In this document: one piece after another, positions 56,638-64,000 of the stretch
Layout: each line of letters starts with the position of its first letter
How positions within the stretch are numbered: the stretch's first letter is position 1
The notes under the pieces: generated by a model
Database searches by the model: none
What the model saw: the letters and a program-made list of their open reading frames with translations, nothing else
What the model was told of the DNA's origin: nothing
Assembly: GCF_014649795.1 (NCBI RefSeq)
Contig: NZ_BMTS01000003.1
Coordinates: 558,001-622,000, forward strand
Length of the DNA stretch: 64,000 nt
Origin: Streptomyces melanogenes
Lineage (GTDB): Bacteria; Actinomycetota; Actinomycetes; Streptomycetales; Streptomycetaceae
Direction of reading: 5' to 3'
Position numbers and translations under genes: made by a program

Positions 56638-57680
56638 TTCGCCGCCGCCTTCTTGGCCGGAGCCTTCTTCGCGGCGGGCTTGGCGTCCGAGCCCTCCGCC
56701 GCCGGAGCGGCAGCGGTCTCGGCAGCGGCCGGAGCCGCGGCCTTCCCGTTCGACGGCTCGCCCAGCCGGTCCACGCCGAACCGCAGCGCGGAGGCGTAGG
56801 TGTCGTCCGGGTCGAGGCGCCGCAGCTCCTCGGCGATCAGCTCGGCCGTCTCGCGCCGCTTGAGCGCCACCGCGCGGTCCGGCTGGCCCTGGATCGAGAG
56901 CGTGGCCAGCGAGCCGTCGGCGCGGTCCAGGACGATCGGACCGCAGTCCGTCTCCATCCGTACGGCGGTCAGGCCCGGGCCCGAGGACTGCGAGCGCTTG
57001 ACCGGCACGTCGAGCCGGTCCGCGAGCCACATGGCGAGCAGCTCGCAGCTCGGGTTGAACTCCTCGCCCTCCACCTCGACCGAGGTCACCTTGCACGACA
57101 CCTGGTCCAGCGCCGCGGCCAGCATCGAACGCCACGGCGTGATGCGGGTCCACGACAGGTCGGTGTCGCCCGGGGTGTAGGTCTCGGCGCGGCCGGTCAG
57201 CTCCTCTATGGGCTGCTCGGCGGCGTAGGTGTCGGTGACCCGGCGCTGGGCGAGCGCGCCCAGCGGGTCGTTGGCCGGGTCGATCGGCGAGTTCACGGGC
57301 CACCAGACGACGACCGGCGCGTCGGGCAGCAGCAGCGGCAGCACCACCGACTGGGCGTGGTTGACCACCTCGCCGTACAGCCGCAGGACCACCGTCTCAC
57401 CGGTGCCCGCGTCCGCGCCGACCCGCACCTCGGCGTCCAGGCGCGACTGGGTGCGGTCGCGCGGCGAGCGGGAGACCCGCTTGATGACCACGAGGGTGCG
57501 CGAGGGGTGCTCGCGGGAGGCCTCGGAGGCCGCCCGGAGCGCGTCGTACGCGTTCTCCTCGTCGGTGACGATGACCAGGGTCAGGACCATGCCGACGGCG
57601 GGAGTGCCGATGGCGCGGCGGCCCTGGACGAGCGCCTTGTTGATCTTGCTGGCCGTGGTGTCCGTAAGGTCGATCTTCAT
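56634..57680 (-). CDS. opcA: Glucose-6-phosphate dehydrogenase assembly protein OpcA
   Basis: OpcA is needed for assembly or allosteric activation of Zwf in cyanobacteria and actinobacteria. The 348-residue protein has MKIDLTDTTASKINKALVQG, RTLVVIKRVSRSPRDRTQSRLDAEV, LLPDAPVVVWWPVNSPIDPANDPLG and DLSWTRITPWRSMLAAALDQ, all conserved in the family. The final 45 residues are an Ala/Lys-rich low-complexity tail (KKAPAKKAAAK) that looks disordered. Its ATG overlaps the zwf stop as ATGA and its stop overlaps the pgl start, giving coupled translation of three enzymes. Confidence 0.96.
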   Translation of the reverse strand: MKIDLTDTTASKINKALVQGRRAIGTPAVGMVLTLVIVTDEENAYDALRAASEASREHPSRTLVVIKRVSRSPRDRTQSRLDAEVRVGADAGTGETVVLRLYGEVVNHAQSVVLPLLLPDAPVVVWWPVNSPIDPANDPLGALAQRRVTDTYAAEQPIEELTGRAETYTPGDTDLSWTRITPWRSMLAAALDQVSCKVTSVEVEGEEFNPSCELLAMWLADRLDVPVKRSQSSGPGLTAVRMETDCGPIVLDRADGSLATLSIQGQPDRAVALKRRETAELIAEELRRLDPDDTYASALRFGVDRLGEPSNGKAAAPAAAETAAAPAAEGSDAKPAAKKAPAKKAAAK

Positions 57681-59200
57681 GGCCGGCGCCAGCTCCGTCC
57701 GTCTCGTGCGAGCATTTCGTCCGCCTCGACCGGGCCCCAGGTGCCCGACGCGTACTGCGCGGGCTTGCCGTGGGCGTCCCAGTACTGCTCGATCGGGTCG
57801 AGGATCTTCCAGGACAGCTCGACCTCCTCCAAGCGGGGGAAGAGGTTGGAGTCGCCGAGCAGGACGTCGAGGATGAGCCGCTCGTACGCCTCGGGGCTGG
57901 ACTCGGTGAAGGACTCGCCGTAGGCGAAGTCCATCGACACGTCCCGGACCTCCATCGAGGTGCCCGGCACCTTGGAGCCGAACCGGACGGTCACGCCCTC
58001 GTCCGGCTGGACCCGGATGACCAGCGCGTTCTGCCCCAGCTCCTCCGTCGCCGTGTGGTCGAAGGGGGAGTGCGGGGCGCGCTGGAAGACCACCGCGATC
58101 TCGGTGACCCGGCGGCCCAGGCGCTTGCCGGTGCGCAGATAGAACGGCACGCCCGCCCAGCGGCGGTTGTCGATCTCCAGCTTGACCGCGGCGTAGGTGT
58201 CGGTCTTCGACTTGGGGTCGATGCCGTCTTCCTGGAGGTAGCCGACGGCCTTCTCGCCGCCCTGCCACCCGGCCGCGTACTGACCGCGCACCGCATTGGC
58301 GCCCAGGTCCTTCGGCAGCCGCACCGCGCCCAGGACCTTGGTCTTCTCCGCGGCCAGCGCGTCCGCGTCGAAGGAGGCGGGCTCCTCCATCGCGGTCAGC
58401 GCGAGCAGCTGGAGGAGGTGGTTCTGGATCACGTCACGGGCGGCGCCGATGCCGTCGTAGTACCCGGCCCGGCCGCCGATGCCGATGTCCTCGGCCATGG
58501 TGATCTGGACGTGGTCGACGTACGACCGGTTCCAGAGCGGCTCGAACATGGTGTTGGCGAAGCGGAGCGCCAGGATGTTCTGGACGGTCTCCTTGCCGAG
58601 GTAGTGGTCGATCCGGAAGACCTCGTCCGGCGGGAAGACCTCGTGGACGACCTGGTTGAGCTCCTGCGCGGAGACCAGGTCGTGGCCGAAGGGCTTCTCG
58701 ATGACCGCGCGGCGCCAGGAGCCGTCCTTCTGGTCGGCCAGCCCGTGCTTCTTGAGCTGCTGGACGACCTGCGGGAAGAACTTCGGCGGCACCGACAGGT
58801 AGAACGCGAAGTTGCCGCCGGTGCCCTGCGCCTTGTCGAGCTCGGCGATCGTGGACTTCAGCTGCTCGAAGGCGTTGTCGTCGTCGAAGTCGCCCTGGAC
58901 GAAGCGCATGCCCTGGATGAGCTGCTGCCAGACCTCCTCGCGGAAGGGGGTCCGCGCGTGCGCCTTGACGGCGTCGTGCACCTCCTGCGCGAAGTCCTCG
59001 TCCTGCCACTCGCGGCGGGCGAAGCCGATCAGCGAGAAGCCCGGCGGAAGCAGACCCCGGTTGGCGAGGTCATAGACGGCAGGCATCAACTTTTTACGGG
59101 ACAAATCGCCCGTGACGCCGAAGATCACCAGGCCCGACGGCCCCGCGATACGCGGGAGCCGTCGGTCTGCGGCGTCACGCAGCGGATTGCTGCTTGACAA
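57677..59200 (-). CDS. zwf: Glucose-6-phosphate 1-dehydrogenase
   Basis: Zwf oxidises glucose 6-phosphate and makes NADPH. The 507-residue protein has the dinucleotide fold VIFGVTGDLSRKKLMPAVYDL, the substrate site RIDHYLGKETVQNILALRFAN, EKPFGHDL and FYLRTGKRL. The start is TTG: it gives SSSNPLRDAADRRLPR, the usual Streptomyces N-terminus, with GGAGGG nine bases upstream inside the last codons of tal. Only four bases separate the tal stop from this TTG, so translation is coupled. The 3-prime end overlaps opcA by four bases. Confidence 0.96.
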   Translation of the reverse strand: MSSSNPLRDAADRRLPRIAGPSGLVIFGVTGDLSRKKLMPAVYDLANRGLLPPGFSLIGFARREWQDEDFAQEVHDAVKAHARTPFREEVWQQLIQGMRFVQGDFDDDNAFEQLKSTIAELDKAQGTGGNFAFYLSVPPKFFPQVVQQLKKHGLADQKDGSWRRAVIEKPFGHDLVSAQELNQVVHEVFPPDEVFRIDHYLGKETVQNILALRFANTMFEPLWNRSYVDHVQITMAEDIGIGGRAGYYDGIGAARDVIQNHLLQLLALTAMEEPASFDADALAAEKTKVLGAVRLPKDLGANAVRGQYAAGWQGGEKAVGYLQEDGIDPKSKTDTYAAVKLEIDNRRWAGVPFYLRTGKRLGRRVTEIAVVFQRAPHSPFDHTATEELGQNALVIRVQPDEGVTVRFGSKVPGTSMEVRDVSMDFAYGESFTESSPEAYERLILDVLLGDSNLFPRLEEVELSWKILDPIEQYWDAHGKPAQYASGTWGPVEADEMLARDGRSWRRP

Positions 59201-59204
59201 GGTT

Positions 59205-60323
59205 TTAGCCCTCCGAAGGTGCCAGGCGCTTGAGCTCCGCCTCGGTCGACTTGAGCAGGTCGTTCCAGGACGCCTCGAACTTCTCGACGCCCTCGTCCTC
59301 CAGGAGCTGCACGACCTCGTCGTACGAGATGCCCAGCTTCTCGACGGCGTCGAGCTCGGCGCGGGCCTGCTCGTAGGTGCCCGTCACGGTGTCGCCGGTG
59401 ATCTGCCCGTGGTCGGCGGCCGCCTCCAGGGTGGCCTCCGGCATGGTGTTCACCGTGTTGGGGGCGACCAGGTCGTCGACGTACAGGGTGTCCTTGTACG
59501 CCTTGTCCTTCACGCCGGTGGAGGCCCACAGCGGGCGCTGCTTGTTGGCGTGCGCCTTGTCGAGGGCGGCCCAGCGGTCGGAGGAGAAGACCTCCTCGTA
59601 CGCCTGGTAGGCCAGGCGCGCGTTGGCGAGTCCGGCCTTGCCGCGGGCGGCCCTGGCCTCGTCGGTGCCCAGCGCGTCGATCCGCTTGTCGATCTCGGTG
59701 TCCACGCGGGACACGAAGAAGGACGCCACGGAGTGGATCTTCGCCAGGTCCAGGCCGCGCTCCTTGGCCTTCTCCAGACCGGCCAGGTAGGCGTCCATGA
59801 CCTCGCGGTAGCGCTCGAGCGAGAAGATCAGCGTCACGTTGACGCTGATGCCCTTGCCGATGACCTCGGTGATCGCGGGCAGGCCCGCCTTGGTCGCCGG
59901 GATCTTGATGAGCGTGTTCGGCCGGTCCACCAGCCAGGCCAGCTGCTTGGCCTCGGCGACGGTGGCCGTGGTGTTGTGCGCCAGGCGCGGGTCGACCTCG
60001 ATGGAGACCCGGCCGTCCTGGCCCTCGGTCGCGTCGAAGACCGGGCGCAGGATGTCGGCGGCGTCCCTCACGTCCGCCGTCGTGATCATGCGGATGGCCT
60101 CGTCGACGGTGACCTTGCGGGCGGCGAGGTCGGCGAGCTGCTGCTCGTAGCCGTCACCCGAGGAGATCGCCTTCTGGAAGATCGACGGGTTGGTCGTGAC
60201 GCCCACGACGTGCTGCTGGTCGATCAGCTCGGCGAGGTTGCCCGAGGTGATCCGCTTGCGCGACAGGTCGTCGAGCCAGATCGCGACGCCTTCGTCGGAG
60301 AGGCGCTTGAGTGCGTCTGTCAT
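59205..60323 (-). CDS. tal: Transaldolase
   Basis: Tal moves dihydroxyacetone units between sugar phosphates in the non-oxidative branch. The 372-residue product is the actinobacterial long form: [35 protein letters not shown], the Schiff-base Lys in [37 protein letters not shown] and [18 protein letters not shown] lies nine bases before the ATG. It follows tkt by 35 bases and leads directly into zwf, whose SD it contains. Confidence 0.96.
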   Translation of the reverse strand: MTDALKRLSDEGVAIWLDDLSRKRITSGNLAELIDQQHVVGVTTNPSIFQKAISSGDGYEQQLADLAARKVTVDEAIRMITTADVRDAADILRPVFDATEGQDGRVSIEVDPRLAHNTTATVAEAKQLAWLVDRPNTLIKIPATKAGLPAITEVIGKGISVNVTLIFSLERYREVMDAYLAGLEKAKERGLDLAKIHSVASFFVSRVDTEIDKRIDALGTDEARAARGKAGLANARLAYQAYEEVFSSDRWAALDKAHANKQRPLWASTGVKDKAYKDTLYVDDLVAPNTVNTMPEATLEAAADHGQITGDTVTGTYEQARAELDAVEKLGISYDEVVQLLEDEGVEKFEASWNDLLKSTEAELKRLAPSEG

Positions 60324-60358
60324 GAGAAATGCATCTCCTACTAGTTCGTATACCGGCG

Positions 60359-62446
60359 TCAGCGCGCGGCGGCGGCGAGAGATTCCCGGGCGGCGGCGGC
60401 CACGTTCTCGGCGGTGAAGCCGAACTCGCGGAAGAGCACCTTGCCGTCGGCCGAGGCACCGAAGTGCTCCAGGGACACGATGCGGCCCGCGTCGCCCACG
60501 TACCGGTGCCAGGTCAGGCCGATGCCGGCCTCGACCGCGACGCGCGCCTTGACCGAAGGCGGCAGGACGCTGTCCTTGTACGCCTGGTCCTGCTCCTCGA
60601 ACCACTCGACGGACGGCATCGAGACGACCCGGGTCGGGACGCCCTCCGCCTGGAGCGCCTCGCGCGCCTCGACGGCGAGCTGGACCTCGGAGCCGGTGCC
60701 GATGAGGACCACCTGGGCGTCGCCACCCTCGGCCTCGAACAGCACGTAACCACCCTTGGCGGCCGCCTCGTTGGGCTCGTACGTCGGCACGCCCTGACGG
60801 GTCAGCACCAGGCCGTGCGGGGCGCCCTTGCCGAACACCTTGGTGTAGCGCTTGAGGATCTCGCGCCAGGCGATCGCCGTCTCGTTGGCGTCCGCCGGGC
60901 GGACGACGTTGAGGCCCGGGATCGCGCGCAGCGAGGCCAGGTGCTCGACCGGCTGGTGGGTCGGGCCGTCCTCGCCCAGACCGATGGAGTCGTGCGTCCA
61001 CACGTACGTCACCGGCAGGTGCATCAGGGCCGACAGGCGCACCGCGTTGCGCATGTAGTCGGAGAACACCAGGAAGGTGCCGCCGTAGATACGGGTGTTG
61101 CCGTGCAGCGCGATGCCGTTCATCTCGGCGGCCATCGAGTGCTCGCGGATGCCGTAGTGGATCGTGCGGCCGTACGGGTCGGCCTCCGGCAGCGGGTTGC
61201 CCTCGGGCAGGAACGACGAGTTCTTGTCGATCGTCGTGTTGTTCGAGCCCGCGAGGTCGGCCGAGCCGCCCCACAGCTCGGGGATGACCGCGCCGAGCGC
61301 CTGCAGGACCTTGCCGGAGGCGGCGCGGGTGGCGACGCCCTTGCCGGACTCGAAGACCGGGAGCTTCTCCTCCCAGCCCGCGGGCAGCTCGCCCGCGTTG
61401 ACGCGGTCGAACTCGGCGGCGCGCTCGGGGTTGGCGGTGCGCCAGGCGGCGAAGGTCTTCTCCCACTCGCCGCGGGCCTCACGGCCGCGGTCCAGGGCGG
61501 CGCGGGTGTGCGCGATGACCTCGTCGGCGACCTCGAAGGTCTGCTCCGGGTCGAAGCCCAGGACGCGCTTGGTGGCCGCCACCTCGTCGTCGCCGAGCGC
61601 CGAGCCGTGCGCGGCCTCGGTGTTCTGCGCGTGCGGGGCGGGCCAGGCGATGATCGAGCGCATCGCGATGAAGGAGGGGCGCTCGGTCTCGGCCTTGGCG
61701 GCCTCGATCGCCTCGAACAGCGCCTGCGGGTCGAGGTCGCCGTTCTCCTTCGGCGCCACGCGCTGGACGTGCCAGCCGTACGCCTCGTACCGCTTCAGGG
61801 TGTCCTCGGAGACCGCGGTCTCCGTGTCGCCCTCGATCGAGATGTGGTTGTCGTCCCAGAGCAGGACCAGGTTGCCCAGCTTCTGGTGACCGGCCATCGA
61901 GGACGCCTCGGCGGAGATGCCCTCCTGGAGGCAGCCGTCGCCGGCGATCGCGAAGACGAAGTGGTCGAACGGGGAGGTGCCGGGGGCCGCCTCCGGGTCG
62001 AACAGGCCGCGCTCGTAGCGGGCGGCCATGGCCATGCCCACGGCGTTGGCGACACCCTGGCCCAGCGGGCCGGTGGTGGTCTCCACACCGGTCGTGTGGC
62101 CGTACTCCGGGTGGCCCGGGGTCTTGGAGCCCCAGGTCCGGAAGGCCTTCAGGTCGTCCAGCTCCAGGCCGTACCCGGCCAGGTAGAGCTGGATGTAGAG
62201 CGTGAGGGACGAGTGGCCCGCGGACAGCACGAAGCGGTCGCGCCCGGTCCAGTCCGCGTCCGCCGGGTCGTGGCGCATCACCTTCTGGAAGAGGGTGTAC
62301 GCGGCCGGGGACAGGCTCATCGCCGTACCAGGATGGCCGTTGCCGACCTTCTGTACAGCATCCGCGGCCAGGACGCGGCCGGTGTCTACGGCCCGCTGGT
62401 CCAGTTCGGTCCACTCAAGGTCTGTGGTGGTCGGCTTGGTGCTCAC
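60359..62446 (-). CDS. tkt: Transketolase
   Basis: Tkt moves two-carbon units using thiamine diphosphate. The 695-residue protein has [20 protein letters not shown], the TPP/Mg motif [19 protein letters not shown]...WDDN, and the central TLMIATGS-like region [19 protein letters not shown]. The late [18 protein letters not shown] and [11 protein letters not shown] follow. The GTG start has GGAG some 12 bases upstream. It is the first gene of the pentose phosphate operon and is divergent from ctaB. A TAGGCT box on the minus strand at 62516-62511 is the likely -10. Confidence 0.96.
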   Translation of the reverse strand: MSTKPTTTDLEWTELDQRAVDTGRVLAADAVQKVGNGHPGTAMSLSPAAYTLFQKVMRHDPADADWTGRDRFVLSAGHSSLTLYIQLYLAGYGLELDDLKAFRTWGSKTPGHPEYGHTTGVETTTGPLGQGVANAVGMAMAARYERGLFDPEAAPGTSPFDHFVFAIAGDGCLQEGISAEASSMAGHQKLGNLVLLWDDNHISIEGDTETAVSEDTLKRYEAYGWHVQRVAPKENGDLDPQALFEAIEAAKAETERPSFIAMRSIIAWPAPHAQNTEAAHGSALGDDEVAATKRVLGFDPEQTFEVADEVIAHTRAALDRGREARGEWEKTFAAWRTANPERAAEFDRVNAGELPAGWEEKLPVFESGKGVATRAASGKVLQALGAVIPELWGGSADLAGSNNTTIDKNSSFLPEGNPLPEADPYGRTIHYGIREHSMAAEMNGIALHGNTRIYGGTFLVFSDYMRNAVRLSALMHLPVTYVWTHDSIGLGEDGPTHQPVEHLASLRAIPGLNVVRPADANETAIAWREILKRYTKVFGKGAPHGLVLTRQGVPTYEPNEAAAKGGYVLFEAEGGDAQVVLIGTGSEVQLAVEAREALQAEGVPTRVVSMPSVEWFEEQDQAYKDSVLPPSVKARVAVEAGIGLTWHRYVGDAGRIVSLEHFGASADGKVLFREFGFTAENVAAAARESLAAAAR

Positions 62447-62782
62447 CCTGAGTCAGGGCTCCTCTCCACATGTTCGTTCCCGGTGACTGTGGGCGCACCG
62501 GGCGCTGTCGAGCCTACCCCCGCCGGAACGCTCATTTTTTCGACTGCCCACCGGTTGGGACACACACCTCCAGAGTGCCCAAGACCGGTCACTTCCGCCT
62601 CACGGCGTAGTCTTCGCGACCCGCCCCCAACACGAGCCCACCCCCGCGAAGGGCGGCGTATGGGCAACGTCTACAGTGGCGTGGTACGCGCAAGTCTTCG
62701 CCGGGTGCTCATGCCCGGAACGTCCGGGCCCATCCGACCGATTGCCCCGGGACTTGCTGGGAATTCTCTGTCAGGGGTGTGC
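62447..62782. promoter_or_regulatory. Divergent tkt/ctaB intergenic region
   Basis: 336 bases without a convincing gene. For tkt, TAGGCT on the minus strand (62516-62511) is a likely -10, with an A-run further upstream. For ctaB, TACAGT near 62674 is a possible -10 with a leader of about 100 bases. A small hairpin GCCCGG aacgt CCGGGC (62713-62729) lies in that leader. An in-frame ATG at 62659 could extend CtaB but has no SD and adds residues foreign to the family. Confidence 0.45.
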
Positions 62783-63730
62783 GTGACGGCCGTCGAGTCC
62801 CGACCCGCAGGGGTCGTCTTGACTCCCAGCCCGGGGGCCCATCGGCCGTTCGGGGCCCGCGTCAAGGCGTTCGTGGCGCTGACCAAGCCGCGGATCATCG
62901 AACTGCTGCTGATCACCACCATTCCGGTGATGTTCCTCGCCGAGCAGGGCGTCCCGTCGCTCTGGCTGGTGCTGACCACCACCGTCGGCGGCTTCCTGTC
63001 GGCGGGCGGCGCCAACGCGCTGAACATGTACATCGACCGCGACATCGACGCGCTGATGGACCGCACCTCGCAGCGGCCGCTGGTCACCGGGATGGTCTCG
63101 CCGCGCGAGTGCCTCGCGTTCGGCATCACCCTCGCGATCGTCTCCACGCTGCTGTTCGGCTTCGCCGTCAACTGGCTGTCGGCCTGGCTGTCACTCGGAG
63201 CGCTCCTCTTCTACGTGGTCGTCTACACGATGATCCTGAAGCGCCGCACCTCGCAGAACATCGTGTGGGGCGGCATCGCCGGGTGCCTGCCGGTGCTCAT
63301 CGGCTGGTCGTCCGTCACCAACTCGATGTCGTGGGCGCCGATCATCCTCTTCCTCGTCATGTTCTTCTGGACGCCGCCGCACTACTGGCCGCTGTCCATG
63401 AAGGTCCGCGAGGACTACGCGCGCGTGGGCGTGCCGATGCTGCCGGTCGTCGCCTCCAACAAGGTGGTCGCCAAGCAGATCGTGCTCTACAGCTGGCTGA
63501 TGGTCGCCGTCTCCCTGCTGCTGACCCCGCTGGGCTACACCGGCTGGTTCTACACGCTGGTGGCGCTGCTGGCCGGCGGCTTCTGGCTGTGGGAGGCGCA
63601 CGGGCTGCAGAACCGGGCGAAGGCGGAGGTGACGGGCGCCAAGCTCAAGGAGATGCGCCTGTTCCACTGGTCCATCACGTACGTCTCGCTGCTGTTCGTG
63701 GCGGTCGCGGTGGATCCGTTCCTGCGGTAA
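62783..63730 (+). CDS. ctaB: Protoheme IX farnesyltransferase (heme O synthase)
   Basis: CtaB prenylates heme B to heme O for terminal oxidases. The 315-residue UbiA-family protein has about nine membrane helices. The first Asp-rich motif is [20 protein letters not shown], and the second conserved loop is [46 protein letters not shown] opens the core. The GTG at 62783 is preferred because AGGGG lies seven bases upstream and the encoded start [10 protein letters not shown] matches relatives. Divergent from tkt; followed by a 20-bp terminator stem. Confidence 0.95.
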   Translation: MTAVESRPAGVVLTPSPGAHRPFGARVKAFVALTKPRIIELLLITTIPVMFLAEQGVPSLWLVLTTTVGGFLSAGGANALNMYIDRDIDALMDRTSQRPLVTGMVSPRECLAFGITLAIVSTLLFGFAVNWLSAWLSLGALLFYVVVYTMILKRRTSQNIVWGGIAGCLPVLIGWSSVTNSMSWAPIILFLVMFFWTPPHYWPLSMKVREDYARVGVPMLPVVASNKVVAKQIVLYSWLMVAVSLLLTPLGYTGWFYTLVALLAGGFWLWEAHGLQNRAKAEVTGAKLKEMRLFHWSITYVSLLFVAVAVDPFLR

Positions 63731-63742
63731 TCGCTCGCTCTT

Positions 63743-63786
63743 CGACGGGAGGGCCCAGTGGTGGAAACCACTGGGCCCTCCCGTCG
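63743..63786. terminator. ctaB terminator
   Basis: CGACGGGAGGGCCCAGTGGT, loop GGAA, then the complementary arm: a perfect 20-bp stem 13 bases after the stop. Confidence 0.9.
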
Positions 63787-63806
63787 CATGTGGATCTACC
63801 CGCGAG

Positions 63807-63819
63807 TAGCATTCGCCGC
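63807..63819 (+). promoter_or_regulatory. Leaderless promoter -10 box of the last gene
   Basis: TAGCAT at 63807-63812, seven bases, ATG; no SD. Confidence 0.55.
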
Positions 63820-64000
63820 ATGGCAGAAACCCAGGTTGACGAGAAGCAGGCCGCCAAGGCCGAGCGGCGGGCGGCTCGCCTCGCCAAGCAGATCGGCCAC
63901 TTCGCCAAGGAGCACGGCGGCGCCGAGGGCCAGGTGGCGTACATCGGCCAGCGCGGCGCGCGGATCGTGCTCGTCGGCGAGGACGGCGGCTGGGGCGACC
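63820..64000 (+). CDS. Conserved hypothetical protein, N-terminal part
   Basis: Sixty codons are visible before the window ends. The product begins MAETQVDEKQAAKAERRAAR, a charged helix, then LAKQIGHFAKEHGGAEGQVAYIGQ and RIVLVGEDGGWGD, looking like a small cytoplasmic alpha/beta protein found beside ctaB in Streptomyces. I cannot assign a function. The ATG is seven bases after TAGCAT, so it is probably leaderless. Confidence 0.65.
   Translation, partial: MAETQVDEKQAAKAERRAARLAKQIGHFAKEHGGAEGQVAYIGQRGARIVLVGEDGGWGD

Noticed and set aside
62659..62782. N-terminal extension of CtaB from an upstream ATG
   Set aside because: No ribosome binding site, and the added residues are unlike the family, which starts at the GTG used here.

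Overview
The window is a high-GC, gene-dense segment of a Streptomyces chromosome. Evidence for this is strong GC bias at third codon positions, frequent GTG starts, GGAGG-type ribosome binding sites mixed with leaderless genes, and a gene order typical of the Streptomyces core (rpsA-coaE-uvrB-uvrA-uvrC-rapZ-yvcK-whiA-gap-pgk-tpiA-secG-pgi and the pgl-opcA-zwf-tal-tkt block next to ctaB). I see no rRNA, tRNA, insertion sequence, phage or CRISPR array.

Layout. 1-6.3 kb: the start of a divergent methyltransferase gene, rpsA with a strong promoter, a secreted beta-helix protein, a PAC2 protein, coaE and small membrane, TPR and DUF genes. 6.3-12 kb: a GNAT-like acyltransferase, a small secreted protein and three consecutive alpha/beta-hydrolase or esterase genes. 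12-16.2 kb: a SNF2-family helicase followed by a SWIM zinc-finger protein. 16.2-23.9 kb: DUF2293 protein, an alanine-type aminotransferase divergent from an HxlR regulator, a uridine-kinase-like protein, a pseudouridine catabolic pair (psuG and a PfkB kinase), a cupin, an O6-alkylguanine methyltransferase and an MHYT membrane sensor. 24-33.4 kb: uvrB, two TerD-family genes, terC behind a probable Mn2+ (yybP-ykoY) riboswitch, a transporter, an MBL hydrolase and a mycothiol-dependent isomerase-like gene. 33.6-46 kb: uvrA, a sugar kinase, a Rieske lipoprotein, an XRE-like regulator, a secreted cysteine protease with an overlapping secreted partner, then uvrC-rapZ-yvcK-whiA. 46.2-55.2 kb: a large secreted zinc carboxypeptidase, gap-pgk-tpiA, secG, an RbpA-family gene and pgi, followed by a decayed poly-gamma-glutamate hydrolase gene. 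55.8-62.4 kb: a tightly overlapping minus-strand pentose phosphate operon tkt-tal-zwf-opcA-pgl. 62.8-64 kb: ctaB and the start of a small conserved gene.

How the parts fit. The most coherent signal is DNA repair. uvrB, uvrC and ogt each carry an upstream motif of the form TGTC(A/G)GT-N8-TAnnnT placed 6-7 bases before the start codon, matching the RecA-independent (RecA-NDp/PafBC) DNA-damage promoter known in actinobacteria. The same motif sits before the SNF2-SWIM pair, and a weaker version before uvrA. This suggests a distributed excision-repair regulon that includes a little-studied helicase/zinc-finger pair. A second theme is leaderless transcription: twelve genes have a TAnnnT box 6-8 bases before their start codon and no ribosome binding site. 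A third is central carbon flow: gap, pgk, tpiA, pgi, zwf, opcA, pgl, tal and tkt together supply NADPH and precursors. Three copies of a long palindromic intergenic element occur after uvrA, before uvrC and after pgi; the last abuts the truncated pseudogene.
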